From assembly GCF_013409365.1 (NCBI RefSeq), contig NZ_JACCBA010000001.1, positions 7,006,001 through 7,070,000 on the forward strand: 64,000 bases of DNA, given 5' to 3'. Shown here piece by piece: positions 49,320 to 56,734 of the stretch. The stretch is from Actinomadura luteofluorescens (GTDB lineage: Bacteria; Actinomycetota; Actinomycetes; Streptosporangiales; Streptosporangiaceae). Position 1 is the stretch's first letter. Each line of letters opens with the position of its first letter. The notes beneath the pieces are model-generated. The model did not search any database. It was not told the DNA's origin and was given only the letters and a program-made list of their open reading frames with translations. The position numbers and the translations under genes are program-made.

Positions 49320-50267
49320 ATGACGGGAATGCCCGGAGTGATCGGGACGAGATGGGCGGCGGCGCGACGGTTCGGCGGCTACGGCGCCGCCGCGTCGCTG
49401 TCGCTGTATCTGGCGGTCAAGGTCGTGTGGATAGCGGCCGCGGTGCTCGGCCACGTGCCGGCGGATTTCGGCGGCGCGGACTGGATCGTGCTCAACGTGG
49501 TGACGGTCGGCATGTCCGCGACCGGGATCGTGCTGGGTCTCGTCCTGGCACGGGGCATGCGGTGGCGGATTCCAGCCGCGCCCCTGGTCTTCTTCACGTG
49601 GGTTGGCAGCGGCTTCCTGATACCCCTCATGCCGTACAGCCTGGTCAGCGCCGTCCTGGGCGGCGGTGAGGAGGACACCGGCGGCGACGCGGCACCGTCC
49701 TGGGAGCTGACCCTCATCGGCATCGGATTCACCGGCATGGCCATCGGCCTCGCCATCGCGCTGCCCATCTACATGCGGGAACGATGGCCGTCCGCCTTCG
49801 TGGGACGCCTCCCCGACCGCGGGAGAACCACCGTCCGGCGCGCCCGCACGGCCGCCGTCCTCGCCGCCGTGCCGGCCGCGTTCTGGACGCTCTGGTCTGC
49901 AGGCGCGGAACTCGGCCTCGCCCACCGCGACATGATCGACCTGAACGCCCGGCTTCTCCTGGGCGACTCGGCGCTCTGGGCGCTCCTCGGCGCCTGGAGC
50001 GTCCTGGCCGTGAGCTTCGCGCGTCCGAACGTGCCCGCCTGGCTGCCGACGGCTCTCGGGTTCACCGCATCCGGCTCACTTTTCGCCTGGGGCGGCTGGA
50101 GGCTCGCGGTCGCCCTCCTGCGCCCAGGCGGCTACACGCCCGCCGAGCATCCGGTCGCGGCAGTGGCCCTCAACGGCCTAGCCGCCGCAAGCGGCGTCCT
50201 GATGCTGAGCGCCCTTCTGACCTCCGTCCGCCCCTCCGAAGCACCGCCCCGGGTGAACGCGACGTGA
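49320..50267 (+). CDS. Integral membrane protein of unknown function
   Basis: A 315-residue protein with about eight hydrophobic segments (for example residues 22-46, 55-77, 83-110, 128-150, 182-205, 215-232, 240-262, 280-303). I recognise no domain. The motif WVGSGFLIPLMPYSLVSAVLGGG in the third/fourth segment may mark its family. It begins 57 bp after the fusion gene on the same strand, so the two may be co-transcribed. Codon usage matches that of its neighbours. Confidence 0.75.
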   Translation: MTGMPGVIGTRWAAARRFGGYGAAASLSLYLAVKVVWIAAAVLGHVPADFGGADWIVLNVVTVGMSATGIVLGLVLARGMRWRIPAAPLVFFTWVGSGFLIPLMPYSLVSAVLGGGEEDTGGDAAPSWELTLIGIGFTGMAIGLAIALPIYMRERWPSAFVGRLPDRGRTTVRRARTAAVLAAVPAAFWTLWSAGAELGLAHRDMIDLNARLLLGDSALWALLGAWSVLAVSFARPNVPAWLPTALGFTASGSLFAWGGWRLAVALLRPGGYTPAEHPVAAVALNGLAAASGVLMLSALLTSVRPSEAPPRVNAT

Positions 50268-50273
50268 GGCCGG

Positions 50274-51239
50274 TCAGCGAGTCCGGCCCCTTGGCTTCAG
50301 GGGTGTCGCGGGCATGGCGGGCGCGGGGATCGGGGCGCCGTCGTAGCCGCTCACGGTGCCGAAGCGGTCGCCTCCCATCCAGTCCTCCCGGGCGCGGGCT
50401 ATCTCTTCTCCGGTCCGGGCGACGAAGTTCCACCACATGACGAGCTTCTCCTCGAACGGTTCGCCGCCCAGAAGCACGAACTCGCTCGCGCCGTCGCCCC
50501 TCAGGGAAAGTTCGCGGCGGCCGGATCCCAGGTAGAGCATCGACCCGGGGTCCAGGCGCATGCCGTCGACCTCCGTGACGCCGGACATCGTGAGCGCCGC
50601 GTACTCGAAGTCCGGCTCCAGTGGCAGGCGCACGTCGGCGCCGTCCGCCAAGGCGACGTCCGCCCCGACGATGGGCGTGAAGACCGTGCCGGGCGAGGCG
50701 GCCCCGTCGAGTTCCCCGACGATCACGGTGGCGCTGAATCCCGGCCCTTCGACGACGGGCAGGTCGGCGTGATGCTCGAACGCCGGGTCGCCGCCCCTGT
50801 CCGAATCGGGCAGCGCTACCCAGAGCTGGGCCCCATGCAGGACGGGCCCGTGCCCACGCGGCGATTCCTCCGAGTGGGAGATGGCCCGTCCGGACGTCAT
50901 CAGCCCGAGTTCCTTCGGCCGGACGGTCTGCAGGCTGCCCAGGCTGTCGCGGTGGAGCACCTCGCCGCCGTGCAGCCAGCTCACCGTCTGCAGGCCGATG
51001 TGCGGATGCGGCGGCACCTGCATGCCGGGCTCGTCGGCGATGTCGTCCGGCCCGTAGTGGTCGACGAAGCACCAGGCCCCGACCATCCGGCGCCCCAGGC
51101 TGGGCAGCAGCCGCCGGACGACCGTGCTCTCACCGAGCGGCACCCGCCGGGGCGGCAGCAGCTCATGCACCGGCCCTCCCGGAACGTCCTCCCGCCCCCC
51201 GCACTCGACCGGCTTCGGCTTGACGTCGAGATTGCTCAC
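50274..51239 (-). CDS. Pirin-family protein
   Basis: A 321-residue bicupin of the pirin family. The N-terminal cupin includes VDHYGPDD and the metal motif PPHPHIGLQTVSWLHGGEVLHRDS (two His, one Glu-like and a distal His), then the conserved LGLMTSGRAISHSE and HGAQLWVALP. The C-terminal cupin carries LLGGEPFEEKLVMWWNFVAR. Bacterial pirins include quercetinase-like dioxygenases and regulators of pyruvate metabolism. The GTG at 51239 (SNLDVKPKPVECGG) is preferred since codons farther upstream run into the G-rich repeat. It is convergent with the membrane-protein gene. Confidence 0.88.
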   Translation of the reverse strand: MSNLDVKPKPVECGGREDVPGGPVHELLPPRRVPLGESTVVRRLLPSLGRRMVGAWCFVDHYGPDDIADEPGMQVPPHPHIGLQTVSWLHGGEVLHRDSLGSLQTVRPKELGLMTSGRAISHSEESPRGHGPVLHGAQLWVALPDSDRGGDPAFEHHADLPVVEGPGFSATVIVGELDGAASPGTVFTPIVGADVALADGADVRLPLEPDFEYAALTMSGVTEVDGMRLDPGSMLYLGSGRRELSLRGDGASEFVLLGGEPFEEKLVMWWNFVARTGEEIARAREDWMGGDRFGTVSGYDGAPIPAPAMPATPLKPRGRTR

Positions 51240-51307
51240 CCAGACCGCCCTCCCTGCAACACCCCCATTCAACAACGCCCCCGAACCACCCCACCACCAG
51301 AGCCCCT

Positions 51308-51595
51308 CCCAACAACCCCCACACCCGAACGAGCTCGTCACCTCCACACCGACACGCGCCCCCACCCTGACCGCGAACCCCAGCCCCGCCCCCCCGCAGA
51401 ACCCCAACCCCGCCCCACCGCTGACGTAGAGCGAGATCTCCTCCACTCCCAACAACCCCCACCCCCAACAACCCCCACACCCGAACGAGCTCGTCGCCTC
51501 CACGGCGACGCGCGGCCCCGCCCTGACCGCGAACCCCAGCCCCACCACCCCCGCGGAACCCCAACCCCGCCCCACCGCTGACGTAGAGCAAGATC
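51308..51595. repeat. Two copies of a ~131-bp C-rich/G-rich repeat
   Basis: Copy 1 (51308-51438) and copy 2 (51464-51595) are collinear and highly similar from CCCAACAACCCCCACACCCG to CTGACGTAGAGC(G/A)AGATC. A third partial copy of the first 14 bp lies at 51448-51461. Each copy contains the palindrome ACGAGCTCGT. The minus strand carries runs such as GGGG-C-GGGG-TT-GGGG, suitable for G-quadruplex formation. Apparent ORFs through it translate to low-complexity Gly/Val peptides and are not counted as genes. Confidence 0.8.
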
Positions 51596-51983
51596 CACCA
51601 AGATTGCGCCGACGCCCGACCAGCCGGTAGGGCGCAGGCCCGGTACTTGCGGGCCTCCTGACGACGCCCTACAACCAGGCGCCGAACTCGACGCGCCCGT
51701 CGAATCAGCCACGCAACCGGAAACGGTCGCGAACGCCTCCGCGACCACAAGGTCGGCAAGAGACCCGCCGCCGCTTGACGCAGACGTGCAGCCGCAGCGA
51801 GCGCCCGCAGAACAACGCGCCGAAGATTTCGAGGCCGTACAAACCGACGGGCGTGGTGGTGTGGGTCTGGGCGCTCATGGCGGTGGTCCTTCCGTGCGCT
51901 GTCTCATCGGCCTTCACAGACGCGTCGCACGGCCCGGCGACCGGGTGCTCGCGTGCTCCAAGGGGCTCGGCGTCAACGCCGTC

Positions 51984-52118
51984 GGCAGCGTGACCTACGA
52001 GGACACCCGCTCCCGCGAGGTCGACGTCGCCATCGAGTCCCCCGCCCTGGGCCGGGCGGTCAAGACCCGCATCCTGCTGCCGAAGAACTGGACGCGGAAC
52101 GCGACGGCGACGTGGCCG
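51984..52118 (+). pseudogene. Fragment of a secreted esterase
   Basis: One frame reads GSVTYEDTRSREVDVAIESP, then ALGRAVKTRILLPKNW. This resembles the mature N-terminus of alpha/beta-hydrolase esterases of the antigen-85/esterase-D type. Where 'YPVLYLLHG' should follow, the sequence breaks off (TATWPGPG). A signal-peptide-like stretch (MAVVLPCAVSSAFTDAS, from ATG 51877) lies just upstream in another frame. The catalytic parts are missing. On the opposite strand a 57-codon ORF (51705-51878) is possible but has no recognisable features. Confidence 0.5.
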
Positions 52119-52442
52119 GGCCCCGGACTGGTTCGAACGGCCTCGTGGCGTACTCAGGATGCGTGCAGGCCCTGCCGATTGCCGATTGTGTGGGCGCACC
52201 CGGGTGTGAGTTGGGGGCTCAGCGAGTTCGAGTGCGGCGTCGGGCTGGCCTGTCTGTCTGTCGGGTCTCGTGTCGATGGTGTGGTGGTTGACGGTCCCCG
52301 CCCGCAGGGCCCGGTGGAAGGACGTGGAGGCGCGTTTGGGTGGAGTTGCGAGAGTGGTTTCGGGGGCTCGGGTGGTTTGGGCTGTGGCCCTGTGGGGGTG
52401 TGGTCGGGCGCGTATTTGGAGGCTGGGGCCGGCGGGCGGGGG
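52119..52442. other. Intergenic region without a recognisable gene
   Basis: These 324 bases lie between the esterase fragment and the CMD gene. Frames on both strands give only Gly/Arg-rich or Thr/Pro-rich translations without motifs, and base composition drifts to G/T-rich on the plus strand. I see no RNA gene or clear repeat here. Confidence 0.5.
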
Positions 52443-53003
52443 TCAGGGGGTGGTGGGGGTGGGGAAGGTGGGGGCCCAGGGTTCGTTGTCGAGGTCCAGG
52501 GTGTTGATCAGTTGGCTGATGGTGCGGTACCAGCCGGCGAGCACCAGGAGTTCGAGTAGTTGTTCCTCGTCGTAGTGCTCGGCGAGGGCGGTCCAGGTTC
52601 GGTGGGAGATGCGGGCCGAGTCGTGGAGTTCGTCGGCCGCGCTCAGCAGGAGGCGCTCCTTCGGCGACCAGGGGGCGGTGTCGTCGGACACGGTCGCGTG
52701 GAGTTGCTCCCGGCTGAGCCCCGCGGCCTCGCCGAACGTCGCGGCGTGGACGCCCCACTCGTACTCGCAGCCGGTGCGGGCGCAGGTCCGGTCGATGATG
52801 ATCTCGCGGTCCCGGGCGGGCAGGCGGCCGTGGGCGAGAAGGCCGGCGCCGAGCACGCGCATGCGGGACGCCAGCTCGGGGTTCCGGTGCAGGGTGCGGA
52901 ACAGCACCAGCGGGTCGTGCGCGACGTCCGGCGGCATCCATCTGGCCAGCGCGGCGGCGATCTCGGGGGTGTAGGGGGGATCCAGCGGCGGGATGCGCGG
53001 CAC
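52443..53003 (-). CDS. Carboxymuconolactone decarboxylase family protein
   Basis: A 186-residue CMD/AhpD-like protein. The core motif LPARDREIIIDRTCARTGCEYEWGVH near 60-85 has Glu, Cys and His at family positions. A single Cys pair (TCARTGC) replaces the CxxC of true AhpD. Similar proteins in actinomycetes are probably peroxidase-like or involved in detoxification, and often pair with HxlR or ECF41 regulators. The GTG at 53003 has GGAGG 5 nt upstream. The C-terminus is Thr/Pro-rich (FPTPTTP). A symmetric AT-rich inverted repeat covers its promoter, and the adjacent HxlR gene is truncated. Confidence 0.86.
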   Translation of the reverse strand: MPRIPPLDPPYTPEIAAALARWMPPDVAHDPLVLFRTLHRNPELASRMRVLGAGLLAHGRLPARDREIIIDRTCARTGCEYEWGVHAATFGEAAGLSREQLHATVSDDTAPWSPKERLLLSAADELHDSARISHRTWTALAEHYDEEQLLELLVLAGWYRTISQLINTLDLDNEPWAPTFPTPTTP

Positions 53004-53017
53004 GGCGACCTCCGGGA

Positions 53018-53054
53018 GTGCTTCGATTTTAGAAGCAGTCTGGTGCTTCGAAAA
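53018..53054. promoter_or_regulatory. Operator upstream of the CMD gene
   Basis: TTTTAGAAGCA and TGCTTCGAAAA (53027-53037 and 53044-53054) form an 11-bp-arm inverted repeat with one mismatch and a 6-bp spacer. The half-site GTGCTTCGA also occurs directly repeated at 53018-53026 and 53043-53051. HxlR proteins bind such sites. Confidence 0.65.
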
Positions 53055-53078
53055 CAGAAACGCAAGGGAGGTGCCGGA

Positions 53079-53234
53079 TCAGCCGTGGCCCTGCTGGAGG
53101 GTGCGGAAGCCGAGGGGCGCGTCCTGCGACTCCCAGACGATGCGCAGCGTCCAGCGGCGGCCGAAGAGGTCCAGAGCCGCCATGAGCGGGTGGCCCTCGG
53201 ACGAGCGGCGTACCGGTCTTCCCGGTTTCGGCAT
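53079..53234 (-). pseudogene. Truncated HxlR-family regulator
   Basis: A 51-residue frame from ATG 53234 (GGAGGGGGC upstream) encodes MPKPGRPVRRSSEGHPLMA..., LFGRRWTLRIVWES and FRTLQQ. This is the first half of the HxlR winged helix. It then stops (QQGHG*). The recognition helix and wing, about 60 residues in relatives, are absent from all frames downstream. The gene sits directly upstream of the CMD gene and its operator, the usual HxlR-target arrangement, so it is probably an inactivated local regulator. Confidence 0.7.
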
Positions 53235-53337
53235 GCCCCCTCCTGTGGCTCGGTAGCCGCAGCGGCCGGCGGCCGTCGGACCACTGTCCAGCACGCGGTG
53301 GAATCCGCCGGGTGGCCGCGGGGTTCAGATCTACGTG

Positions 53338-54387
53338 ATGCACGGTGAGTACAAGGTCCCCGGCGGCAAGCTGGTCGTCGCCGATGTCGACGTCGTGGAC
53401 GGGCTGCTGCGCGGCCCGAGGATCAGCGGCGACTTCTTCCTGGAGCCGGACGGCGCCCTCGAAACGATCAACGCGGCCCTGGACGGGCTGCCGGCCGGGC
53501 TGGACGCCCGGGCGATCGGGGCCCGCGTCCAGGCGGGCCTGCCGCGGGACACGGTGATGCTCGGCATCACCGCCGAGGCCGTGGGGATCGCGGTGCGGCG
53601 GGCCGTCGCGCGCGCGTCCGACTGGCGCGAGCACGACTGGCGGCTCATCCATGAGCCGCCGCAGGACCCCGCGCTGCACATGGCCCTCGACCAGGTGCTC
53701 GCCGAGGAGGTCGGCGCGGGACGGCGGCCGCCGACGCTGCGCGTGTGGGAGTGGGCGTCGCCGGCGGTGGTCATCGGCAGCTTCCAGTCGCTGCGCAACG
53801 AGGTCGACGCCGCGCGGGCCGAGCGCCACGGGGTGGACGTGGTCCGCCGGATCAGCGGCGGCGGCGCGATGTTCATCGAGCCGGGCAACACCATCACCTA
53901 CTCGCTCTACGCGCCGGAGAGCCTGGTGGCGGGGATGTCCTTCGCCGAGAGCTACGCCTTCCTCGACGACTGGGTGCTGGGCGCGCTGGGCGAACTCGGC
54001 ATCAGGGCCTGGTACCAGCCGCTGAACGACATCACCTCCGACCACGGCAAGATCGCCGGGGCCGCGCAGAAGCGGCTGGCCGCAGGTGCCGTGCTGCACC
54101 ACGTGACCATGGCCTACGACATCGACGCGGACAAGATGCTGCAGGTGCTCCGCATCGGCCGGGAGAAGATCTCCGACAAGGGCATCGCCAGCGCGGTCAA
54201 GCGCGTGGACCCGCTCCGCCGCCAGACCGGCCTGCCCCGCGAAGAGATCATCGACCGCATGATCGCCCATTTCCGCGGCCGCTACGGCCTCTCCGACGAC
54301 CGCGTGACCGCGGACGAACGACGCCTCGCCGACAAGTACGTGACCGACAAGTTCGCCACGCCCGCCTGGACCGCCCGGGTTCCCTGA
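53338..54387 (+). CDS. Lipoate-protein ligase A-like protein with N-terminal accessory domain
   Basis: A 349-residue protein. Residues ~3-85 (GEYKVPGGKLVVADVDVVDG..., TINAALDGLPAG) resemble the lipoate-ligase accessory (C-terminal) domain. Residues ~100-340 are the biotin/lipoate A/B ligase fold with RRISGGGAMFIEPGN (the GG-A loop) and DITSDHGKIAGAAQKR, where the catalytic Lys lies in the GKIAG motif. In E. coli LplA the order is opposite, so this is a permuted single-chain form. The ligase should attach lipoate or octanoate to E2 or GcvH proteins. ATG 53338 or GTG 53335 are possible starts. Confidence 0.85.
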   Translation: MHGEYKVPGGKLVVADVDVVDGLLRGPRISGDFFLEPDGALETINAALDGLPAGLDARAIGARVQAGLPRDTVMLGITAEAVGIAVRRAVARASDWREHDWRLIHEPPQDPALHMALDQVLAEEVGAGRRPPTLRVWEWASPAVVIGSFQSLRNEVDAARAERHGVDVVRRISGGGAMFIEPGNTITYSLYAPESLVAGMSFAESYAFLDDWVLGALGELGIRAWYQPLNDITSDHGKIAGAAQKRLAAGAVLHHVTMAYDIDADKMLQVLRIGREKISDKGIASAVKRVDPLRRQTGLPREEIIDRMIAHFRGRYGLSDDRVTADERRLADKYVTDKFATPAWTARVP

Positions 54388-54438
54388 CCCCACGCCGCCT
54401 CCTCTCTCTCGCTCGTCATGGCCCACGCGTGCTGGTGG

Positions 54439-55860
54439 TCAGGCGGTCCGGGTGTGAGAGCAAGGCGCGGGTTCTGGAATGGGGTGTGGTGCGGGTCTGC
54501 CGGTCCGTTCTGGACGGGCTATGAGGCGCCAGGCTGCCAGGGCCGCGGTGAGGTAGGCGGCTCCGACCAGTGAGAACGCGATGGTCGCGGCGGTCGTCCA
54601 GTCGGTGGACGCGCCCAGGACGGCGCCGATGAGCGCGATGCCGATGAGCGTGCCTATCTGGCGGCCCGTGTTAAGGACGGAGCCGGCGACGTTGCCGTTT
54701 CCGGGGCCTGAGGCCTCGACCATGGCCGCCGTCATGGCAGGAGAGACGATGCCGCCCGCGATGCCGGTCGCCGCCAGGGCCGCGGCGGTCGTCCAGTAGG
54801 GGCTGGACGGGGTGATCGTGGTCAGTGCGAACGAGGCCGCGGCCGCGGCGAGGAGGGAGACGGTCAGCAGGAGCCCGGAGTTGACGCGCCCGGACAGGTG
54901 CGCGAAGGCCAGGTTGCTCAAGGGTAGGAAGACGGTCATCGGGAGGACCATCAGACCCGCCCGGAGCGGGCCGGCGCCCGTGCCGTGCTGGAAGTACAGG
55001 CCGACCAGGAAAAGCGTGCCGAAGAAGGCGGCGTTGAACAGGAAGCCCACGGCGTTGGCGCCGGTGAAGCGCGGTTTGCGGAACAGCGCCCACGGCATCA
55101 CGGTGGTGCGGGCGCGGTGCTCTCGCAGGGGAAGGAGGGCGGCGACGCCCAGCACCACGGCGATCGCGGCGAGGACCGGGAGGGAGGTCCAGCCGCGGTG
55201 CGGACCCTCGATCAGCGCGAAGCTCAGGGCGCCGAGCCCGGCGGCCAGTGCGGCGTGGCCGGGGAGGGCGAGCGGGGCGGGACGGCCCGGGACGGGGGCG
55301 ATGTGGCGGCGGGCCAGGGCCATGCCCGCGATCGCTAGCGGCACGTTGATCAGGAAGATGGCGCGCCAGCCGAGCGTGCTCACCAGGACGCCGCCGACCG
55401 TCGGGCCGAGCGCGATGGAGGACGACACGATCGCCGACCACAGGCCGAGCACGCGCGTGCGGCGCCGCGGGTCTGGGAACGCGTCGACCAGCAGCGCCAG
55501 CGAGCTCGGCATGAACAGCGCGGCTCCCGCGCCCTGGACGAGCCGGGCCGCGATGAGGACCTCGATCGCGGGGGCGAGCGCGGCCGCCAGCGAGGCGGCG
55601 AGGAACACCGCCATGCCCGCCAGGTAGACCCGCCGGGCCCCGAGCCGCCCGGCGAGACCGCCCGCCAGCATCAGCAGGGCCGCGAACGTCAGCACGTAGC
55701 CGTCGACGGCCCAGGTGAGGCGGCTCAGCGGGGCGTGCAGGCGCTCCTGGACGGTCGCCCCGGCGATCTGCATGACCGTGGCGTCCACGCTCGCCATCAC
55801 GAAGCCCGCGGCGAGCGCGGTGATCTTCATGGCGGGGGAGCCGCCGTGTCCGGATGGCAT
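54439..55860 (-). CDS. MFS exporter, DHA2 type
   Basis: A 473-residue 14-TM major facilitator. Helix 1 contains GFVMASVDATVMQIAGATVQE with the motif-D Asp. The loop after helix 2 holds GGLAGRLGARRVYL. GLWSAIVSSSIALGPTVGGVLV matches motif C of exporters. It differs from the pump at 40902 in sequence. The ATG at 55860 follows AAGGGACC. It is divergent from a TetR gene with CAACCGGAC/GTCCGGTTG arms between, so it is likely a regulated efflux pump. Confidence 0.88.
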   Translation of the reverse strand: MPSGHGGSPAMKITALAAGFVMASVDATVMQIAGATVQERLHAPLSRLTWAVDGYVLTFAALLMLAGGLAGRLGARRVYLAGMAVFLAASLAAALAPAIEVLIAARLVQGAGAALFMPSSLALLVDAFPDPRRRTRVLGLWSAIVSSSIALGPTVGGVLVSTLGWRAIFLINVPLAIAGMALARRHIAPVPGRPAPLALPGHAALAAGLGALSFALIEGPHRGWTSLPVLAAIAVVLGVAALLPLREHRARTTVMPWALFRKPRFTGANAVGFLFNAAFFGTLFLVGLYFQHGTGAGPLRAGLMVLPMTVFLPLSNLAFAHLSGRVNSGLLLTVSLLAAAAASFALTTITPSSPYWTTAAALAATGIAGGIVSPAMTAAMVEASGPGNGNVAGSVLNTGRQIGTLIGIALIGAVLGASTDWTTAATIAFSLVGAAYLTAALAAWRLIARPERTGRPAPHPIPEPAPCSHTRTA

Positions 55861-55913
55861 GTTCGGTCCCTTCGTCAAGCGGACGGGCCGCGTCCGCTTC
55901 GAGGACGCTAGCG

Positions 55914-55972
55914 CAACCGGACGCGGGTTGTCCACTTAAATCGGACCGAAGTCGTCCGGTTGTGGCTAGAAT
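55914..55972. promoter_or_regulatory. Inverted repeat and promoter of the MFS/TetR pair
   Basis: CAACCGGAC (55914-55922) and GTCCGGTTG (55954-55962) form perfect 9-bp arms 31 bp apart. TAGAAT at 55967-55972 ends 7 nt before the TetR ATG, a leaderless layout. Confidence 0.6.
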
Positions 55973-55979
55973 CCGGTTC

Positions 55980-56615
55980 ATGAGCGGTACCAGGAGCGCC
56001 GTGGACCGGCTGCTGGACGACGGCACGGGCCGCCGCCCGCGGGCCGACGCCCGGCGCAACGTGGAGCGTCTCGTCGTGGCGGCGCGCGAGGCCGCCGTCG
56101 AGATCGGCGGCGAGGTCACGGCCCATGAGATCGCGCGCCGCGCCGGGGTGGGCGTCGGCACGTTCTACCGCCGCGTCAGCACGCTGGAGACGCTGCTCGA
56201 AGCCGTCCTCGCCGAGGTGCTCGGCGAGATCGTGGCCAAGGGCGACGAGGGGCTCGCCGCTCCCGACCCCTGGGAGGGCTTCTGCGACTTCGCGGCGTCC
56301 TACACCCGGCTTCGCAACGAACTGTGCGACATCAACTACGCGCTGGGCGGTGGCATCGACCACGCGCGCGCGGAACTGCGCGAGCGCATCCGCCTTCTCG
56401 TGGAGCGGGCCCAGGGCGCCGGTGCCATGCGCGTGGACATCACGTGGCAGGACGTCGCGTTCCTGTTGGTGTCGGTCTCCACAGGCGACCACACGGTGGG
56501 CCTTCAGGCGAGTGACCAGCAGTGGGACCGCAATCTGCGCATCGTCCTGGACGGCCTGCGCACGCCCGAGCCCGCGCCGCTGCCAGGTGCGCCGCCCACA
56601 GACTCGTCCGGGTGA
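55980..56615 (+). CDS. TetR-family repressor of the adjacent MFS exporter
   Basis: A 211-residue TetR protein. The helix-turn-helix (VTAHEIARRAGVGVGTFYRRV) is at ~46-66. The C-terminal domain has LLVERAQGAGAMRVDITWQDVAFLL, as in SbtR-like regulators. The ATG at 55980 follows TAGAAT by 7 nt. It is divergent from the MFS gene and shares the CAACCGGAC arms, so repression of the pump and itself is likely. The effector is unknown. Confidence 0.9.
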   Translation: MSGTRSAVDRLLDDGTGRRPRADARRNVERLVVAAREAAVEIGGEVTAHEIARRAGVGVGTFYRRVSTLETLLEAVLAEVLGEIVAKGDEGLAAPDPWEGFCDFAASYTRLRNELCDINYALGGGIDHARAELRERIRLLVERAQGAGAMRVDITWQDVAFLLVSVSTGDHTVGLQASDQQWDRNLRIVLDGLRTPEPAPLPGAPPTDSSG

Positions 56616-56734
56616 GGACGCGCGAGCGAAACGGAACTCCCTGCGTTCCCCGTGCGTCCTCCCCTCATGGCATGTCGCGGGGCCGGGCGGCTGCCCGTAG
56701 GTTGGTGACAGTCGGTCGATGACGAGGAGCGTTC

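Noticed and set aside
51240..51575. Upstream in-frame extension of the pirin gene with repeated Gly/Val peptides
   Set aside because: It is formed by the duplicated G-rich element and has no family similarity. A GTG at 51239 with a ribosome site fits the pirin N-terminus.
52130..52160. GGTTCGAA-like T-loop suggesting a tRNA or attachment site
   Set aside because: No acceptor, D or anticodon stems can be built around it, and no 3' CCA-type end or integrase is nearby.
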